A stretch of DNA of 64,000 nt from SAR202-VII-2 sp965263165 (GCA_965263165.1 OZ253584.1:2976001-3040000), one strand, 5' to 3'; counted from the first letter of the stretch, positions 34,863 through 44,560 are shown. Program-made: numbers and translations. The notes: generated from the sequence alone by a model not told the origin.

Positions 34863-35942
34863 ATGATAGACGACGCCTTCGTCATCGACGCAATCAAGCA
34901 CTCGCACAACCTGCACCCGTCCAACTATGCATTCGCCAAGCACGCCAAGCCCATAGCCGAAGCTGTTGCCCAGGGGCTGTTCTCAACCAGTCCGTTGGGG
35001 TCGCAAGTCCCACAGGATTCCTACCAGCGAGACTGGCGCATTGAGGATACCGCCCACACGACCTTCTTGGAGAGCGACGTGGATATGGCAGTCCACCAGG
35101 TCCTGCCCATCGCCGCGTTCAAGGACGGGCTGGACTCCCTCGAGAAGAACGTGGAGGCCCAGCGCCGCTGGCCGGACCGCTTCATCCTGTACGCCGGCGT
35201 TGACCCCATGCAGGGCCAGAAAGCCATGGAGGAGCTTGAACGTCAGGTCGAAGTGCTGAGGCCCGTCGGGTTGAAGCTCTACCCTCACACCTGGGTCTCG
35301 GGCGAACCTCAGGGGTGGCTCATGGACGATCCCGAGGTGGCCTACCCCTTCTTCGAGCGATCGCAGAAGCTGGGCCTCAAGATAGTGGCCATTCACAAAG
35401 CAGTGCCCATGGGGCCAGTGCCCCTACAGTATTACCACGTCGAAGATGTGGATCGAGCCGCCCTGGCCTTCCCGGAGATGGTCTTCGAGATCATTCATTC
35501 CGGCGTGGCGTTTCTAGAGGAAACGGCCTGGCTGCTGGCCCGCTTCCACAACGTCTACGGCAACCTAGAGACCACCAGCACGTTTCTGGTCAAGCGACCC
35601 ATGGCCTTCACTCAGGCCATGGCGGGACTGCTGGCGCAGGGAGGGACCCAAGTCTTGGACAAGCTTCTCTGGGCCACGGGGTCCATGCACCCCCAGGCCA
35701 GCCTGGAGAAGTTCTGGCATGAGTGGGACTTTCCCCCGGACATGGTGGAGGGCCTGGGACTCCCCTCGATGACCAAGGACTTGAAAAAGAAGGTGCTTGG
35801 AGAAAACTACGCCCGCATCCTGGGTTTGGACATCCCCGCCATGAAGGCCAAGCTGGAGCAGGACGAGTTCGGCGTCGCCAAGGCGCAGACGGGAAAAGCA
35901 CTTCCCTACTCCTCCGTATCATTCGCCGGCGAGGCCGTGTGA
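34863..35942 (+). CDS. Amidohydrolase-2 family protein
   Basis: A 359-residue TIM-barrel amidohydrolase. AGGAGG about nine bases before the ATG supports the start. A HSHNLHP segment lies near the N terminus, and IVAIHKAVPMGPVP and FEIIHSGVAF provide later histidines. The sequence is divergent from the other five paralogues and lacks the usual GSDYPH loop, having LLWATGSMHPQA in its place. It overlaps a MIP18-family gene by one base, so the two are translated together. Confidence 0.78.
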   Translation: MIDDAFVIDAIKHSHNLHPSNYAFAKHAKPIAEAVAQGLFSTSPLGSQVPQDSYQRDWRIEDTAHTTFLESDVDMAVHQVLPIAAFKDGLDSLEKNVEAQRRWPDRFILYAGVDPMQGQKAMEELERQVEVLRPVGLKLYPHTWVSGEPQGWLMDDPEVAYPFFERSQKLGLKIVAIHKAVPMGPVPLQYYHVEDVDRAALAFPEMVFEIIHSGVAFLEETAWLLARFHNVYGNLETTSTFLVKRPMAFTQAMAGLLAQGGTQVLDKLLWATGSMHPQASLEKFWHEWDFPPDMVEGLGLPSMTKDLKKKVLGENYARILGLDIPAMKAKLEQDEFGVAKAQTGKALPYSSVSFAGEAV

Positions 35943-36316
35943 TGCCCACGGAGCAGGGAGTGCGCGCCTGTCTCAGGGAGATCGTGGACCCATGCAGCGT
36001 GGGCACGGGTCTTCCCCTCAACGTCCTAGAAATGGGTCTGCTGCGGGATATCGAGATCACCGGTGGCCATGTCGCCGTGCGCCTGCGACTCACCACCCCC
36101 ATGTGCATGCTGGTCCCCTATTTCCTAGACCAAGTGCAGACGAGGGTGGGCGCCCTCCCCAACGTTGAATCGGTGACCTGCGAGGCCGACGCCGGGCTGG
36201 ACTGGGACCCCGCAATGATGTCTGAGGGAGCGCGTCTGCGTCTGAAGCGCCTTCGCGAGGATTGGGATCGGAAAATCGGATACGTCCCGGAAGCGCTCCG
36301 GCCTCCACCCCAGTAG
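35942..36316 (+). CDS. MIP18/DUF59 (PaaD/SufT-like) protein
   Basis: A 124-residue protein with the DUF59 layout: LREIVDPCSVGTGLPLNVLE, EMGLLRDIEITGGHVAVRLR, and the LTTPMCMLVPYFLDQV segment with the conserved Cys. Such proteins help insert iron-sulfur or other metal clusters, or serve as small subunits beside oxygenases. The ATG overlaps the stop of the amidohydrolase, implying a shared role, perhaps maturation of its metal site (inference). Confidence 0.8.
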   Translation: MPTEQGVRACLREIVDPCSVGTGLPLNVLEMGLLRDIEITGGHVAVRLRLTTPMCMLVPYFLDQVQTRVGALPNVESVTCEADAGLDWDPAMMSEGARLRLKRLREDWDRKIGYVPEALRPPPQ

Positions 36317-36359
36317 GATAGACGGAGGGCAGGAGATTGGACGAGGAAAAGAAGCAACG

Positions 36360-36926
36360 ATGACCTCAACGAAACCGCAATCAGAGACGAGCGATGAGGC
36401 GGTGTTGCGGGCGACCGGGAAGAACCGCGACGATTGGTTCGCGATTCTGGATTCTGCCGGCGCTCGTGAGTTGGCGCACAAGGAGATCGCGGCGTATCTG
36501 CGTGAGCAAGAGAACGTCTCTCCATGGTGGAGCCAGGAGGTGACGGTGCAGTACGAACGCGCCCGCGGCCTGCGGGAGAAGCACCAGGCACTGAGCGGCT
36601 ACCAAGTCAGCGTGAGCAAGACGATCGCCGCCCCACTCGACGCCCTCTACGCCGCCTGCGCCGACGACAAGACGCGCAGCAGTTGGTTGGGTGAGGCCCC
36701 GCTGACCGTACGGAAGGCAACGCCGTCAAAGTCGGTCCGCGCAACCTGGGACGATGGCGCCGCCAGCGTCGACATCGGTTGTTACGAAAAGGGAGCGGCA
36801 AAGAGCCAGGTAGCCATCCAACATTCGAAGCTGGCAGACCGTCGGCAGGTCGAAGAGATGAGGGCCTACTGGAAGGCGGCCCTAGAACGCCTGGCGGGCG
36901 TGTTGACAAACAGCGGCGCAGGCTAG
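36360..36926 (+). CDS. DUF4287 plus SRPBCC (AHSA1-like) protein
   Basis: A 188-residue two-domain protein. Residues 10-75 match DUF4287 (ATGKNRDDWFAILDSAGA, HKEIAAYLREQENVSPWWSQ, VTVQYERARGL). Residues 80-180 match an SRPBCC ligand-binding fold (VSVSKTIAAPLDALYAACAD, then RATWDDGAASVDIGCYEKG). This fusion is common in soil bacteria and Chloroflexota; its ligand is unknown. It follows the MIP18 gene by 43 bases. Confidence 0.82.
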   Translation: MTSTKPQSETSDEAVLRATGKNRDDWFAILDSAGARELAHKEIAAYLREQENVSPWWSQEVTVQYERARGLREKHQALSGYQVSVSKTIAAPLDALYAACADDKTRSSWLGEAPLTVRKATPSKSVRATWDDGAASVDIGCYEKGAAKSQVAIQHSKLADRRQVEEMRAYWKAALERLAGVLTNSGAG

Positions 36927-37122
36927 AAGGGCGGCGGGGCGGCGACCCAAAAGGGATCACACATCCTCTTTGAGGCCGATGCAGGGCGCTACAGCGCTAA
37001 AAGGAAACGCGGACGCCTCCGAAGGCGTCATGGTCCGAGTCCCAGTAACCCTTCCTCGCTGCCACTCTTACCGAAAGATGCGGATCGGGCTGGTTGTCAG
37101 GTAGGCCCAGCCCCCCGGCCCT

Positions 37123-37140
37123 CCCCCCCCCCCCCCCCCC
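37123..37140. repeat. Homopolymer tract of 18 C
   Basis: An unbroken C18 that runs into the stop codon of the next minus-strand gene (the G of its TAG pairs with C37140). It sits 3' of that gene, so it is unlikely to switch expression and may be an assembly-difficult site. Confidence 0.8.
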
Positions 37141-38258
37141 TACCCCACAGGCGTCAGCTTGTACATGCGTTGAGCGTTGCCGTGGAGGATCGCCGCCTTG
37201 TCCTCGTCCAGCAGGCGGGGGTGCTCGATGACCTCCCGAATTTCTGCCTTGCACATCTCGTTGTTGACCTCGTGGGGGAAGTCCGACGAGTACACCGGGA
37301 ACCCGTTGCTGCCTACCTGGGCAATTGCCTCGGCAAGCAGCGCCTCGTGGCCCTCGCATCCCACGAACAGGCGGCCCTCGCCAATGTGGCGCGCAACGTA
37401 GTCGCTCACCCGCTCCCCGTCCCGGAGCTGCATCAGCTCGCCGCGTGGATCGACGAACTGGTGGGTCTCATAGGAGCGGTTGAATCGCTCCAGGCACATC
37501 AGGAACCAGCCGATGCCCCCCTCCATCCAGCCGAACCGGACGTTGGGGTACTTGTCCATCACACCGTTGAACACAATGCTGGCAAACGACGTCATCAGCG
37601 TCACCGGATGCCCAAGGGCGTGGGCCGAAGCCAGGTACTCGAACGTGTCGAAGCCCAGACCCGAGTGTCCCCCGGCGTGGACTGCCATTACGCAACCCAG
37701 CCGGTCGGCCTCCTCGTAGACGGGCCAGTAATCCTTGGCCCCGTGGTGCCTTCCCAGGTTCGGCGACGGCAGAATGGCGCCGAGGAAGCCCAGGCCCGTC
37801 ACGATTCGGCGCAGCTCCTCCACCGCGGCCGCGGGCTCCTGCATCGGGATGATGCCCAGCCCCTTGAAGCGGGGGCTGCGTTGCAAGTAGGTCTGGTGTA
37901 GCCAGTCATTGTAGCCCCGCGTCGCAGCGATGGCCCATTCGCGGTTCGTGATCATACCGCTGGTCAACGCCCTCGTGGCGAAGAGCACCGTCGTATCAAT
38001 GCCCACGTCGTCTAGAAACGCCAGCCAGCCATCGGCGTCCGCCTGCACAAACGACCCCTTGGGGTGCCGCACCGGCTGAGCGGCGTGCAGGTGATCGGCG
38101 GCGGGAAAGATGCCCAGACTATTGTTCCAGCCCAGCGCCTGCCGGGCGACCAGGTCCCGCGGTATCAGGTCCTCCGGCATGAACTCGCCAATGGCATCCA
38201 TGTCCTCCACCAAATGCCCGTCCCCATCGATCACCAGCTCCAGGTTCGCGTCCGGCAT
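37140..38258 (-). CDS. Amidohydrolase-2 family metal-dependent hydrolase
   Basis: A 372-residue ACMSD-like hydrolase. Motifs include IDGDGHLVE near the start (metal-binding), CVMAVHAGGHSGLGF with its His, and YSSDFPHEVN with the catalytic Asp. It ends the operon 40297-39332, 39303-38335, 38258-37140, read on the minus strand, behind a phosphotriesterase-family enzyme and an epimerase. The stop codon abuts the C18 tract. Confidence 0.85.
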   Translation of the reverse strand: MPDANLELVIDGDGHLVEDMDAIGEFMPEDLIPRDLVARQALGWNNSLGIFPAADHLHAAQPVRHPKGSFVQADADGWLAFLDDVGIDTTVLFATRALTSGMITNREWAIAATRGYNDWLHQTYLQRSPRFKGLGIIPMQEPAAAVEELRRIVTGLGFLGAILPSPNLGRHHGAKDYWPVYEEADRLGCVMAVHAGGHSGLGFDTFEYLASAHALGHPVTLMTSFASIVFNGVMDKYPNVRFGWMEGGIGWFLMCLERFNRSYETHQFVDPRGELMQLRDGERVSDYVARHIGEGRLFVGCEGHEALLAEAIAQVGSNGFPVYSSDFPHEVNNEMCKAEIREVIEHPRLLDEDKAAILHGNAQRMYKLTPVG

Positions 38259-38334
38259 AGCGTCCTCCTCCCTGCGACATTGCTGCTTCTCCTACGATCC
38301 CCCGCCGCCGGGCATGACCGGCTCTCCGGCGCCC

Positions 38335-39303
38335 TCAGTCCGGCATTGCCAGGACCCGCCTCGGGTTCTCCACCATGATCGTCCGAATCACGTGCTCCCC
38401 CACCCCCTCCATCCGCAGCATGGGCAGAAACTCGCTGAGCAGTTGGTCCGCAGTGAACCGCTGCCCGCCACCGCCCGAAAGGAAGTGCATAATGCGGTCC
38501 GTGGCGAAGATCATCTGCCGCTCGTACCCGTGCTCCAACAGATTCATGATCCACGGAAGCCGAATCTCGTTGGCAAAGGCATAGGGAGCGCCCACCTCGT
38601 CGCAGATATGATCGAAGGCCACATAGGCGCCCGCCTTGGCGACCTCTAGGTGATAGTCGGTCAGGCGCGTTGCATCGCAGTGCCCAATGATAACTCGGCT
38701 CGGCTCCACCCCCTCCTCCTCGATGAGTACCTTCAGGTGCTCCCGGCCGGAGATCAGCCCAACGGGGCTCGGAAGGTGGCTGGAGATGTGAGTCGTAATC
38801 GCCGCGCCGGTGCGCTTGTTGGCGCGGGCCGCGGCCCGGAACAACCCCTCCTCCATCGGCGTCATGTGCTCACCCTTGGTGCCGATCTTGATAATGCCGG
38901 CCAACACGTTGGTGGCGCCCATGCCCACCGTCAACTCCTTTACGAATATCTCCTCCAGGTCCTCCGAGCTCTTCTGTGGCGGGTGGAAATGCGGCGGCAT
39001 CCCGCGCTCGCTCCAGAAGCCGGTGCAGGCCAGCACCCGCAGGCCGGACGCCGTGCTCGCCCGCACCAGGAAATCCACGTCGCGCCCGGAGGCAATGGGC
39101 GTCAGATCGACCAACAAGTTGGCGCCAGCCTCCTTCAGATCGCGGAGCTCCTTCACCACACCGTTGAACACGGCTTCCTGGTCGAACGCCATCGCCGGGT
39201 CCAGGTCCCATCCGGGAAACCCGAATAGCAAATGCTCGTGCATGAAAGCGACGCCCAGGGACTCGGGCGCCATCGCCCCCGTCACCGTCTGTATCTTCGG
39301 CAT
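38335..39303 (-). CDS. Phosphotriesterase-family metal-dependent hydrolase
   Basis: A 322-residue TIM-barrel enzyme. MHEHLLFG (His22, His24) binds the first metal, NLLVDLTP and AGIIKIGTKG (candidate carboxylated Lys) follow, then ITTHISSHL, VIIGHCD and IFATDRIM for the remaining ligands and catalytic Asp. PTE relatives in bacteria are mostly lactonases. GCAGGAG six bases before ATG 39303 sets the start; the frame upstream of it runs into the next gene and is not coding. It lies 28 bases after the epimerase gene. Confidence 0.87.
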   Translation of the reverse strand: MPKIQTVTGAMAPESLGVAFMHEHLLFGFPGWDLDPAMAFDQEAVFNGVVKELRDLKEAGANLLVDLTPIASGRDVDFLVRASTASGLRVLACTGFWSERGMPPHFHPPQKSSEDLEEIFVKELTVGMGATNVLAGIIKIGTKGEHMTPMEEGLFRAAARANKRTGAAITTHISSHLPSPVGLISGREHLKVLIEEEGVEPSRVIIGHCDATRLTDYHLEVAKAGAYVAFDHICDEVGAPYAFANEIRLPWIMNLLEHGYERQMIFATDRIMHFLSGGGGQRFTADQLLSEFLPMLRMEGVGEHVIRTIMVENPRRVLAMPD

Positions 39304-39331
39304 AGGTGCTCCTGCTTGTTTGGACTCGGTG

Positions 39332-40297
39332 CTAGGCTGGGTGTACGGGAACCTGCGCCAACTCCTCGGAGAAGTCGGCGAGCCCGTCGGCCAAATCGAC
39401 GAACTGTGGGGTGTAGCCGAGCTCGTTGCGGGAGCGGCTGAGGTCCAGAGGCTGGTCGCGGTGCGTGACCTGCATGGCCCCCTGCGCCTCCTCCACCTGG
39501 ACCTCAACAGACGGGAATACGCCCTTGAAGGCATCAGCGATGTCGACAGGCGTCAGAAGAACGCCCGTCCCAAGGTTGAACGTCTGGTTCTTTCCCCGCT
39601 GCTCGGCTGCCAGGGCCACGCCGTGGACGGCGTCCTTGACGTAAACGTACTCCGTCAGGTCGGTGAGGCGCCGGGGATCCACGCGGACGCCGCCGCCCTC
39701 CCTGGCAACCTCAACGAGCTCGTGTATCGCCGAGGCGCCCGCCCCGCCCCCGGCTCCCCCGGCGTAATGGCCCGGCCCGTAGACGTTGGCGAACCGCGTC
39801 ACGGCTGTCGGGATGTCGTACCTGTTCCCATACGCCCGCATGATCCGCTCGGCCGCCACCTTGCTCCCCGAGTAGAGCACGTTGCCCGCCAGCGGAAAGT
39901 CCTCCGTCACCGGCGTCGTGGGTGGCAGCGTCCAGTGATAGACGCCGAAGGTGCTCGTGTACACCAGCCGCTCGACACCCGTGAGGCGCGCCGCCTCGGC
40001 AACGCTGATGGTCCCGCCGACGTTGATAGACATGCCCCGGTACGGCTGGTCTTCGAGCTTCTGCCCCATCAGCGCCACCGTGTGCACAACTACGTTGACC
40101 TCGTAGCGCTGCATGGCCTCCACAAGGGCTGGCATCTCCCGCACGTCCCCCTCAACGACGGGAACGTCTCCTGCCACCCACCTGATGTAGTCGCGAAACG
40201 GCGCCACCTCATACAGCACGGGCTGATGCCCGCGCTGCAACAATTCACGGGCCAGGTAGCAGCCAACCAGCCCCGCGCCGGTTATCAGGACGTTCAC
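39332..40297 (-). CDS. NAD-dependent epimerase/dehydratase (extended SDR)
   Basis: A 321-residue Rossmann protein. NVLITGAGLVGCYLA is the NAD loop, VYTSTFGVYHW contains the catalytic Ser/Thr, and LYSGSKVAAE gives the YxxxK pair. GTG 40297 is preceded by GGAGGA and starts at the expected residue. It is the first gene of a three-gene minus-strand set with two metal-dependent hydrolases, pointing to a catabolic pathway. Confidence 0.88.
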   Translation of the reverse strand: MNVLITGAGLVGCYLARELLQRGHQPVLYEVAPFRDYIRWVAGDVPVVEGDVREMPALVEAMQRYEVNVVVHTVALMGQKLEDQPYRGMSINVGGTISVAEAARLTGVERLVYTSTFGVYHWTLPPTTPVTEDFPLAGNVLYSGSKVAAERIMRAYGNRYDIPTAVTRFANVYGPGHYAGGAGGGAGASAIHELVEVAREGGGVRVDPRRLTDLTEYVYVKDAVHGVALAAEQRGKNQTFNLGTGVLLTPVDIADAFKGVFPSVEVQVEEAQGAMQVTHRDQPLDLSRSRNELGYTPQFVDLADGLADFSEELAQVPVHPA

Positions 40298-40575
40298 AGC
40301 ATCCTCCGTTCGCCTTCCTAGACTTCGCCTTCTTGAGAATCCTGGCCGCCGTCGCGCCGAATCTAACCCCATTAGGGCCGCTGGTCAACAGCCCACACGC
40401 CCCGGATGCCGGCCCTCCCCCCGCCCCTGGGAGGGCCGGAATTCGGACGCGCGGCAGTCCGGCGACGCGGCGTCTTGCCAGGCCGGCGTTCTCTCTATGC
40501 CCCTAACGCGCAACTCGACGCCCGCTCCCTTTCGGGCTACCATCGTAGGCGCGGCATCGGGGCCCCGGGCCATCC

Positions 40576-41802
40576 ATGCCCCGCCATAGGGGCGCCTGTA
40601 AGGAATACGTGGGCAGTTCCAGGCTAACCGCCATCTTCCAGGTCTTCCTCCCGTCGACGCTCATGAGCTTCGGCCTCGGGATCATTGTCCCCGCCATCCC
40701 CGACATGGCCAAGCAGTTCAACGTCTCGGAAGGTTTGGCGGCGCAGGTTGTCACGGCGCAGGGCGTGGGTAGAGTCCTAGCCCTCATGCCCGCAGGCATC
40801 CTCGTCGACCGCGTTGGCAGGCGGGCCACCATGGTCGCCGGCAGCGGCCTCGTTGCCCTGGGAGGCTTGATCGCCGCCACCACCGACAGCTTCCTCATCC
40901 TCCTCCTAACCCAGTTCCTCTGGGGCGTCGGAAACAACATCTACATGGTGGGCCGGGAGGTCGCCGCAGCCGACCTCATCCAGCCCCATCAGCGGGGCCG
41001 CTTCCTCAGCATCCTCTTCGGCCTGCACTCCGCGGGCATGGCCTTCGGCCCCGTGATCGGCGGCATCCTCACAGACCAGTCCGGGCTGGACATCCTGTTC
41101 CTGGTCTACGGAGGGGCTGGATTGATCGCCATGCTGCTGGCCCTCCCTATGAAGGAAACCCGGCAGACCCCCATCGCCGTCAAGGCATCCTTCCTCGGCT
41201 TCGGCAAGCTAAGCGAGATCCACCCCTATTTCCGGCTCACCTACGTCATCCTGATGGTCATGGCCGTCAGCGCCATCATGCGCATGACCGTGGTCAACAG
41301 TATGCTCCCCCTGCACGGCGACGAGCTGGGCTATTCCGCAACCAGGGTGGGCTCCATCTTCGGCGTCTTCTCCGTTGTCAGTCTCCTAGTCATGTTCCCC
41401 GGCGGCCTCCTCTCCGACAAAATTGGACGCAAGGCCGCTGTCGTCCCCGCAGCCCTCATATCGGCCGCCGTGTTTGCTGCGATGCCGTTCACTACGTCCC
41501 TGAGCCAAATAGTGGCGCTTGTCATATTCATGGGTGTGGCCAACGGCATGTCCCTGGGCTCCCTGACGTCCTACACCTACGACATCGCACCCGAAGGAGG
41601 AAAAGGCCGGTTCCAGGCCCAGCGGCGCCTGTTTGGAGAGATGGGTGGCTTCGCCAGCCCCGTGATTGCCGGCGCCCTCCTGGCCTTCGTCAGCCCCGGC
41701 ATGACCTTCGCATTCTTCGCCCCCTTCCACCTGGTCGCCGGCGTTCTCGTCTTCTTCCTGGCCAAGGAATCGGCCGGTTCCCGCAGAAGGGTCCCCGTAT
41801 AG
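40576..41802 (+). CDS. MFS transporter
   Basis: A 408-residue transporter with 12 helices, the loop 2-3 motif ILVDRVGRRATMVAG and its second-half counterpart LLSDKIGRKAAVVPA. It resembles drug or organic-acid exporters. ATG 40576 gives the longest form; GTG 40609, close after AAGGAA, is a possible alternative that would drop 11 residues. It is divergent from the epimerase-hydrolase operon and could move its substrate or product. Confidence 0.85.
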   Translation: MPRHRGACKEYVGSSRLTAIFQVFLPSTLMSFGLGIIVPAIPDMAKQFNVSEGLAAQVVTAQGVGRVLALMPAGILVDRVGRRATMVAGSGLVALGGLIAATTDSFLILLLTQFLWGVGNNIYMVGREVAAADLIQPHQRGRFLSILFGLHSAGMAFGPVIGGILTDQSGLDILFLVYGGAGLIAMLLALPMKETRQTPIAVKASFLGFGKLSEIHPYFRLTYVILMVMAVSAIMRMTVVNSMLPLHGDELGYSATRVGSIFGVFSVVSLLVMFPGGLLSDKIGRKAAVVPAALISAAVFAAMPFTTSLSQIVALVIFMGVANGMSLGSLTSYTYDIAPEGGKGRFQAQRRLFGEMGGFASPVIAGALLAFVSPGMTFAFFAPFHLVAGVLVFFLAKESAGSRRRVPV

Positions 41803-42086
41803 AGCCTGTCGCGGAAGTCCCCTCTCCTCTTTGTGAACCCTTTGCAAGACCCGGGCAGTGGGGCAGCGCGGGTCCTTGCTGTGCAACTAGGGATGCCCTG
41901 AACAAGCCCCCCGCCCCATCTCCGCCTCCACCACATCCAACCCGAACCGGGCCTGAAGCGTTCTGAGGTCTGTGTACAACGTAAAGCGACCGCACATATT
42001 CGTATGTCTCTTGATGTGATTCGCCTGGCTCTACATACGGAAGTTCCCTACCAGCAGGCAACTTGTGCCAGAACGAACACGGACAA

Positions 42087-44030
42087 TCACTTGACGTGGA
42101 AGCTATCGAAGGAGTAGTCGGCCAGCCGCCTTCCTATGTCGGATTGGTCGGCGGGGAATGAGTAAGTAATACCAACAGCTATGTTGTTATCAAACAAATA
42201 AACCAACCGGATCAGCCGATGTGTGAGAAGCGACATTTCAAATCTGACGGCCGAAAAACCTTGTGATGTTCGCACCGTTTGCCTGGTGATGTCTTCTGCT
42301 CCCGCAGGGATGAGAACCAGAGACTCAATCAGGTCGGCGTACTCCTTCAGAGACATCTCTCCTAGTCCGAAGGCAAGAACATCTTCCTCAATGATAATGA
42401 CGTCGCCGTTCGCCTTCGGGTCGAGAGCATAGAAGATTTCACCTTGCGATGCGTCCACTTCCGCCTCTAGCCAGGACTCCGGTAGCTGCACGGAGAAGAG
42501 ATCCTGCGGGTCCTCGAAAACCATCATGGTTCCAAAGCGGCTGTTCGCTGTTTGGGAGCTAGGTGGCACACTTACCGTTTCCGTACCTTCCCTCGCCGGT
42601 TCTACTGACAAGTAGTAGCCCCCGAAGCTATTGCCCACCGCTTCGGTGACGGCGATGAAATACTCTCCGGTGTGCGGCGCTCGATAGACGAGTTCGGAAT
42701 TTATGCCATATAACCCGCCTCCGCTGTCGTCGTCAGATACGACCTGATTGTTGCGGGATTGGGGGAAGTCAACGTAAACCACGGTATCTACGTTGATGGA
42801 ATCAGTAGAGATTCGGACTGTCTCTCCCTCTTTCAGGCTAATGGAATACCAGTCCCAGTCTGAGAAATGGTCGAGACTTCCAGCGACCGTTTCACCCACC
42901 GCAACAGTGCGACCATCGTCAGGATCGTTGAGTGGCATGAGTCTGACATTGCTGGATACGTCGAAGCTGGAAGAATCCCCCGATGCCATCTCGACTTGTA
43001 AAAAGTGGACGCCGCTTGTCAACAGCTCGACTGCCCCGCGCTCGACGCCCGTATAACCGTCATCCACTTCTAGGATCAAGCCAAATGGGTCGGACACGTG
43101 GAACCATCCATCGCCTGGCCCTTCGATCCCGACCTCAAGTATGGTTCCTCCCGTTGCGTCCAACACAAACGAGCGCGTGTCCCAGTAGTTGCGCAAATCA
43201 AGGTCAATCTCGAAGCTTCCACGCCCGACTGGCAACCGCCGGTCCCCCAGCCCGGACGTGAACTCGCCTTGAATGAGTCTTTCCGCTATAGGCATGATGT
43301 CGGCTGAAGATGCCGCCAACCCGAACCCAGCCTCGCTAAAGGAAAATGTGGAGATGCCAACCACCTCGCCTCTGGAGTTGACTAACGCCCCGCCGCTCTG
43401 ACCGCCCGCGATGGCGGCGTCGGTCTGGAAATAAGTCATCCCTAGACGCTCCCATTCTCGGAAGCGAGAAAGGATGCCGCGAGTGATAGTAGGCTGTGGA
43501 AACAGGTCTACTTCGGCAGGATAGCCGACTAGAAGCAACTCGCTGCCGAGGGTCATGCCCTCCCCATCTTTCAGACTCAGCGGCTGGGCCGACACATCAA
43601 CTGGCCCCAACACCGCCAAGTCCGTCATTGGGTCCCATCCCACCACCGGCACGTTCTCCAGCTCTGTTCCATCAGGGAAGACAACCCAGACCGCTTCGTA
43701 GGGCCATACGACGTGATAGTTGGTCACCACGTATCCGCCTTCAATCAGGACGCCGCTGCCCGTAGCCGCCGTCGTCTCAACAAATGGCACTGAGGGGGAA
43801 ATCCGCTCATACACTTCATCGGATTTCGCAGTGGCAGTAGTGGCGACTGCGCCGCTCACGGTTGCCTCGACATCGGGCGTCGCCATAGGCGGATCGGACT
43901 CGCATGCCGCAAGCGTGAGCGCAAAGAGCGTCAGGGCGAGGAGCGCGGGCGTTCGCAAGACGCGTCTCCAATGGGGAGCGGCGGGAGTATGCCAGCCGGG
44001 ATTTCCCATATTGAGAGTTTTCAGGCCCAC
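42087..44030 (-). CDS. Trypsin-like (HtrA-type) lipoprotein protease with C-terminal beta domains
   Basis: A 647-residue exported lipoprotein (lipobox LTLAAC, Cys43). The S1C protease domain has His106 (TNYHVV), Asp137 (MTDLAVLG) and Ser212 (GGQSGGALV). Residues 255-370 and 370-490 form two PPC-type beta domains (GSLDHFSDWDWYSISLKEGE is typical). The last 150 residues form a further domain (QDLFSVQLPESWLEAEVD). No PDZ domain is present, unlike the HtrA at 47.6 kb. It probably cuts damaged envelope proteins. A perfect hairpin lies 42 bases upstream. Confidence 0.85.
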   Translation of the reverse strand: MGLKTLNMGNPGWHTPAAPHWRRVLRTPALLALTLFALTLAACESDPPMATPDVEATVSGAVATTATAKSDEVYERISPSVPFVETTAATGSGVLIEGGYVVTNYHVVWPYEAVWVVFPDGTELENVPVVGWDPMTDLAVLGPVDVSAQPLSLKDGEGMTLGSELLLVGYPAEVDLFPQPTITRGILSRFREWERLGMTYFQTDAAIAGGQSGGALVNSRGEVVGISTFSFSEAGFGLAASSADIMPIAERLIQGEFTSGLGDRRLPVGRGSFEIDLDLRNYWDTRSFVLDATGGTILEVGIEGPGDGWFHVSDPFGLILEVDDGYTGVERGAVELLTSGVHFLQVEMASGDSSSFDVSSNVRLMPLNDPDDGRTVAVGETVAGSLDHFSDWDWYSISLKEGETVRISTDSINVDTVVYVDFPQSRNNQVVSDDDSGGGLYGINSELVYRAPHTGEYFIAVTEAVGNSFGGYYLSVEPAREGTETVSVPPSSQTANSRFGTMMVFEDPQDLFSVQLPESWLEAEVDASQGEIFYALDPKANGDVIIIEEDVLAFGLGEMSLKEYADLIESLVLIPAGAEDITRQTVRTSQGFSAVRFEMSLLTHRLIRLVYLFDNNIAVGITYSFPADQSDIGRRLADYSFDSFHVK

Positions 44031-44071
44031 CGGACACTCCCAATGAGTCGCGCATTGTAAAAGGTTCCTGC

Positions 44072-44092
44072 AAGCCGGTCAATGACCGGCTT
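44072..44092 (-). promoter_or_regulatory. Inverted repeat upstream of the lipoprotein protease
   Basis: AAGCCGGTCA and TGACCGGCTT are perfect inverted copies around one base. A third half-site (CCGGCTTGC) follows at 44097-44105. It may be an operator for the gene starting at 44030 or a leader hairpin. Confidence 0.45.
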
Positions 44093-44328
44093 ACCACCGG
44101 CTTGCCCAGTGGGATAGCGCGTTCCAGCCGTAATCCTCTCTTCTTATCCATCGTGTCGTCATCGGGTCACCCGCCAATGGGGCGCTGGCGCACTCCCTGC
44201 AGACTCCCCGCCGGACAGCCCTGACCGACTGTATCGCCGCCCCATCCCCCATCCCCCCTCTCCCCCACCCCCCGTACCCAGCGGAAGGCCGGGAAGCGCC
44301 CAGACGCGCCAACGCAGCCGCCTCCGTT

Positions 44329-44483
44329 CCCCAACCGGGGTGCAGGGGGCGCAGCCCCCGCCGGGGGTACAGCGAGTCCCCCTGTTTCCAAAAACGTTGG
44401 AGGGTGGGCAGGTGGGACAACAGCGCACGCCAAGCCAGACCCTCCGCTCATCGAGGGCGCACGCCAAGACAAGACCATTCGTC
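44329..44483 (+). repeat. Dispersed GC-rich repeat, left copy
   Basis: A unit of about 150 bp: CCCCAACCGGGG, then GGGGGCGCAGCCCCCGCCGG, a GGGTACAGCGAGTCCCCC stretch, CAAAAACGTTGGAGGGTGGG, a GTGGGACAAC segment and CCAAGACAAGACCA. At least three more copies are present at 46.7-47.3 kb. It contains no gene; open frames across it are repeat translations. It forms the left flank of the RNA-terminase element. Confidence 0.8.
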
Positions 44484-44531
44484 CCCCTCGGCGGGCGGAC
44501 GCCGGAGTCCGAGCCCCCTGCCAACACCCCC

Positions 44532-44560
44532 TTGCAAAATACGAACAGTTGTGCTATAGT
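44532..44560 (+). promoter_or_regulatory. Promoter of the structured RNA in the terminase element
   Basis: TTGCAA (44532-44537), 17 bases, then TATAGT (44555-44560). The hexamers and most of the spacer are shared with the solo copy at 9566-9538. Transcription should begin near 44567. Confidence 0.72.

Noticed and set aside
39304..39534. N-terminal extension of the phosphotriesterase-family gene
   Set aside because: The open frame continues upstream but overlaps the epimerase gene in another frame; ATG 39303 has a good ribosome-binding site and begins the conserved region.
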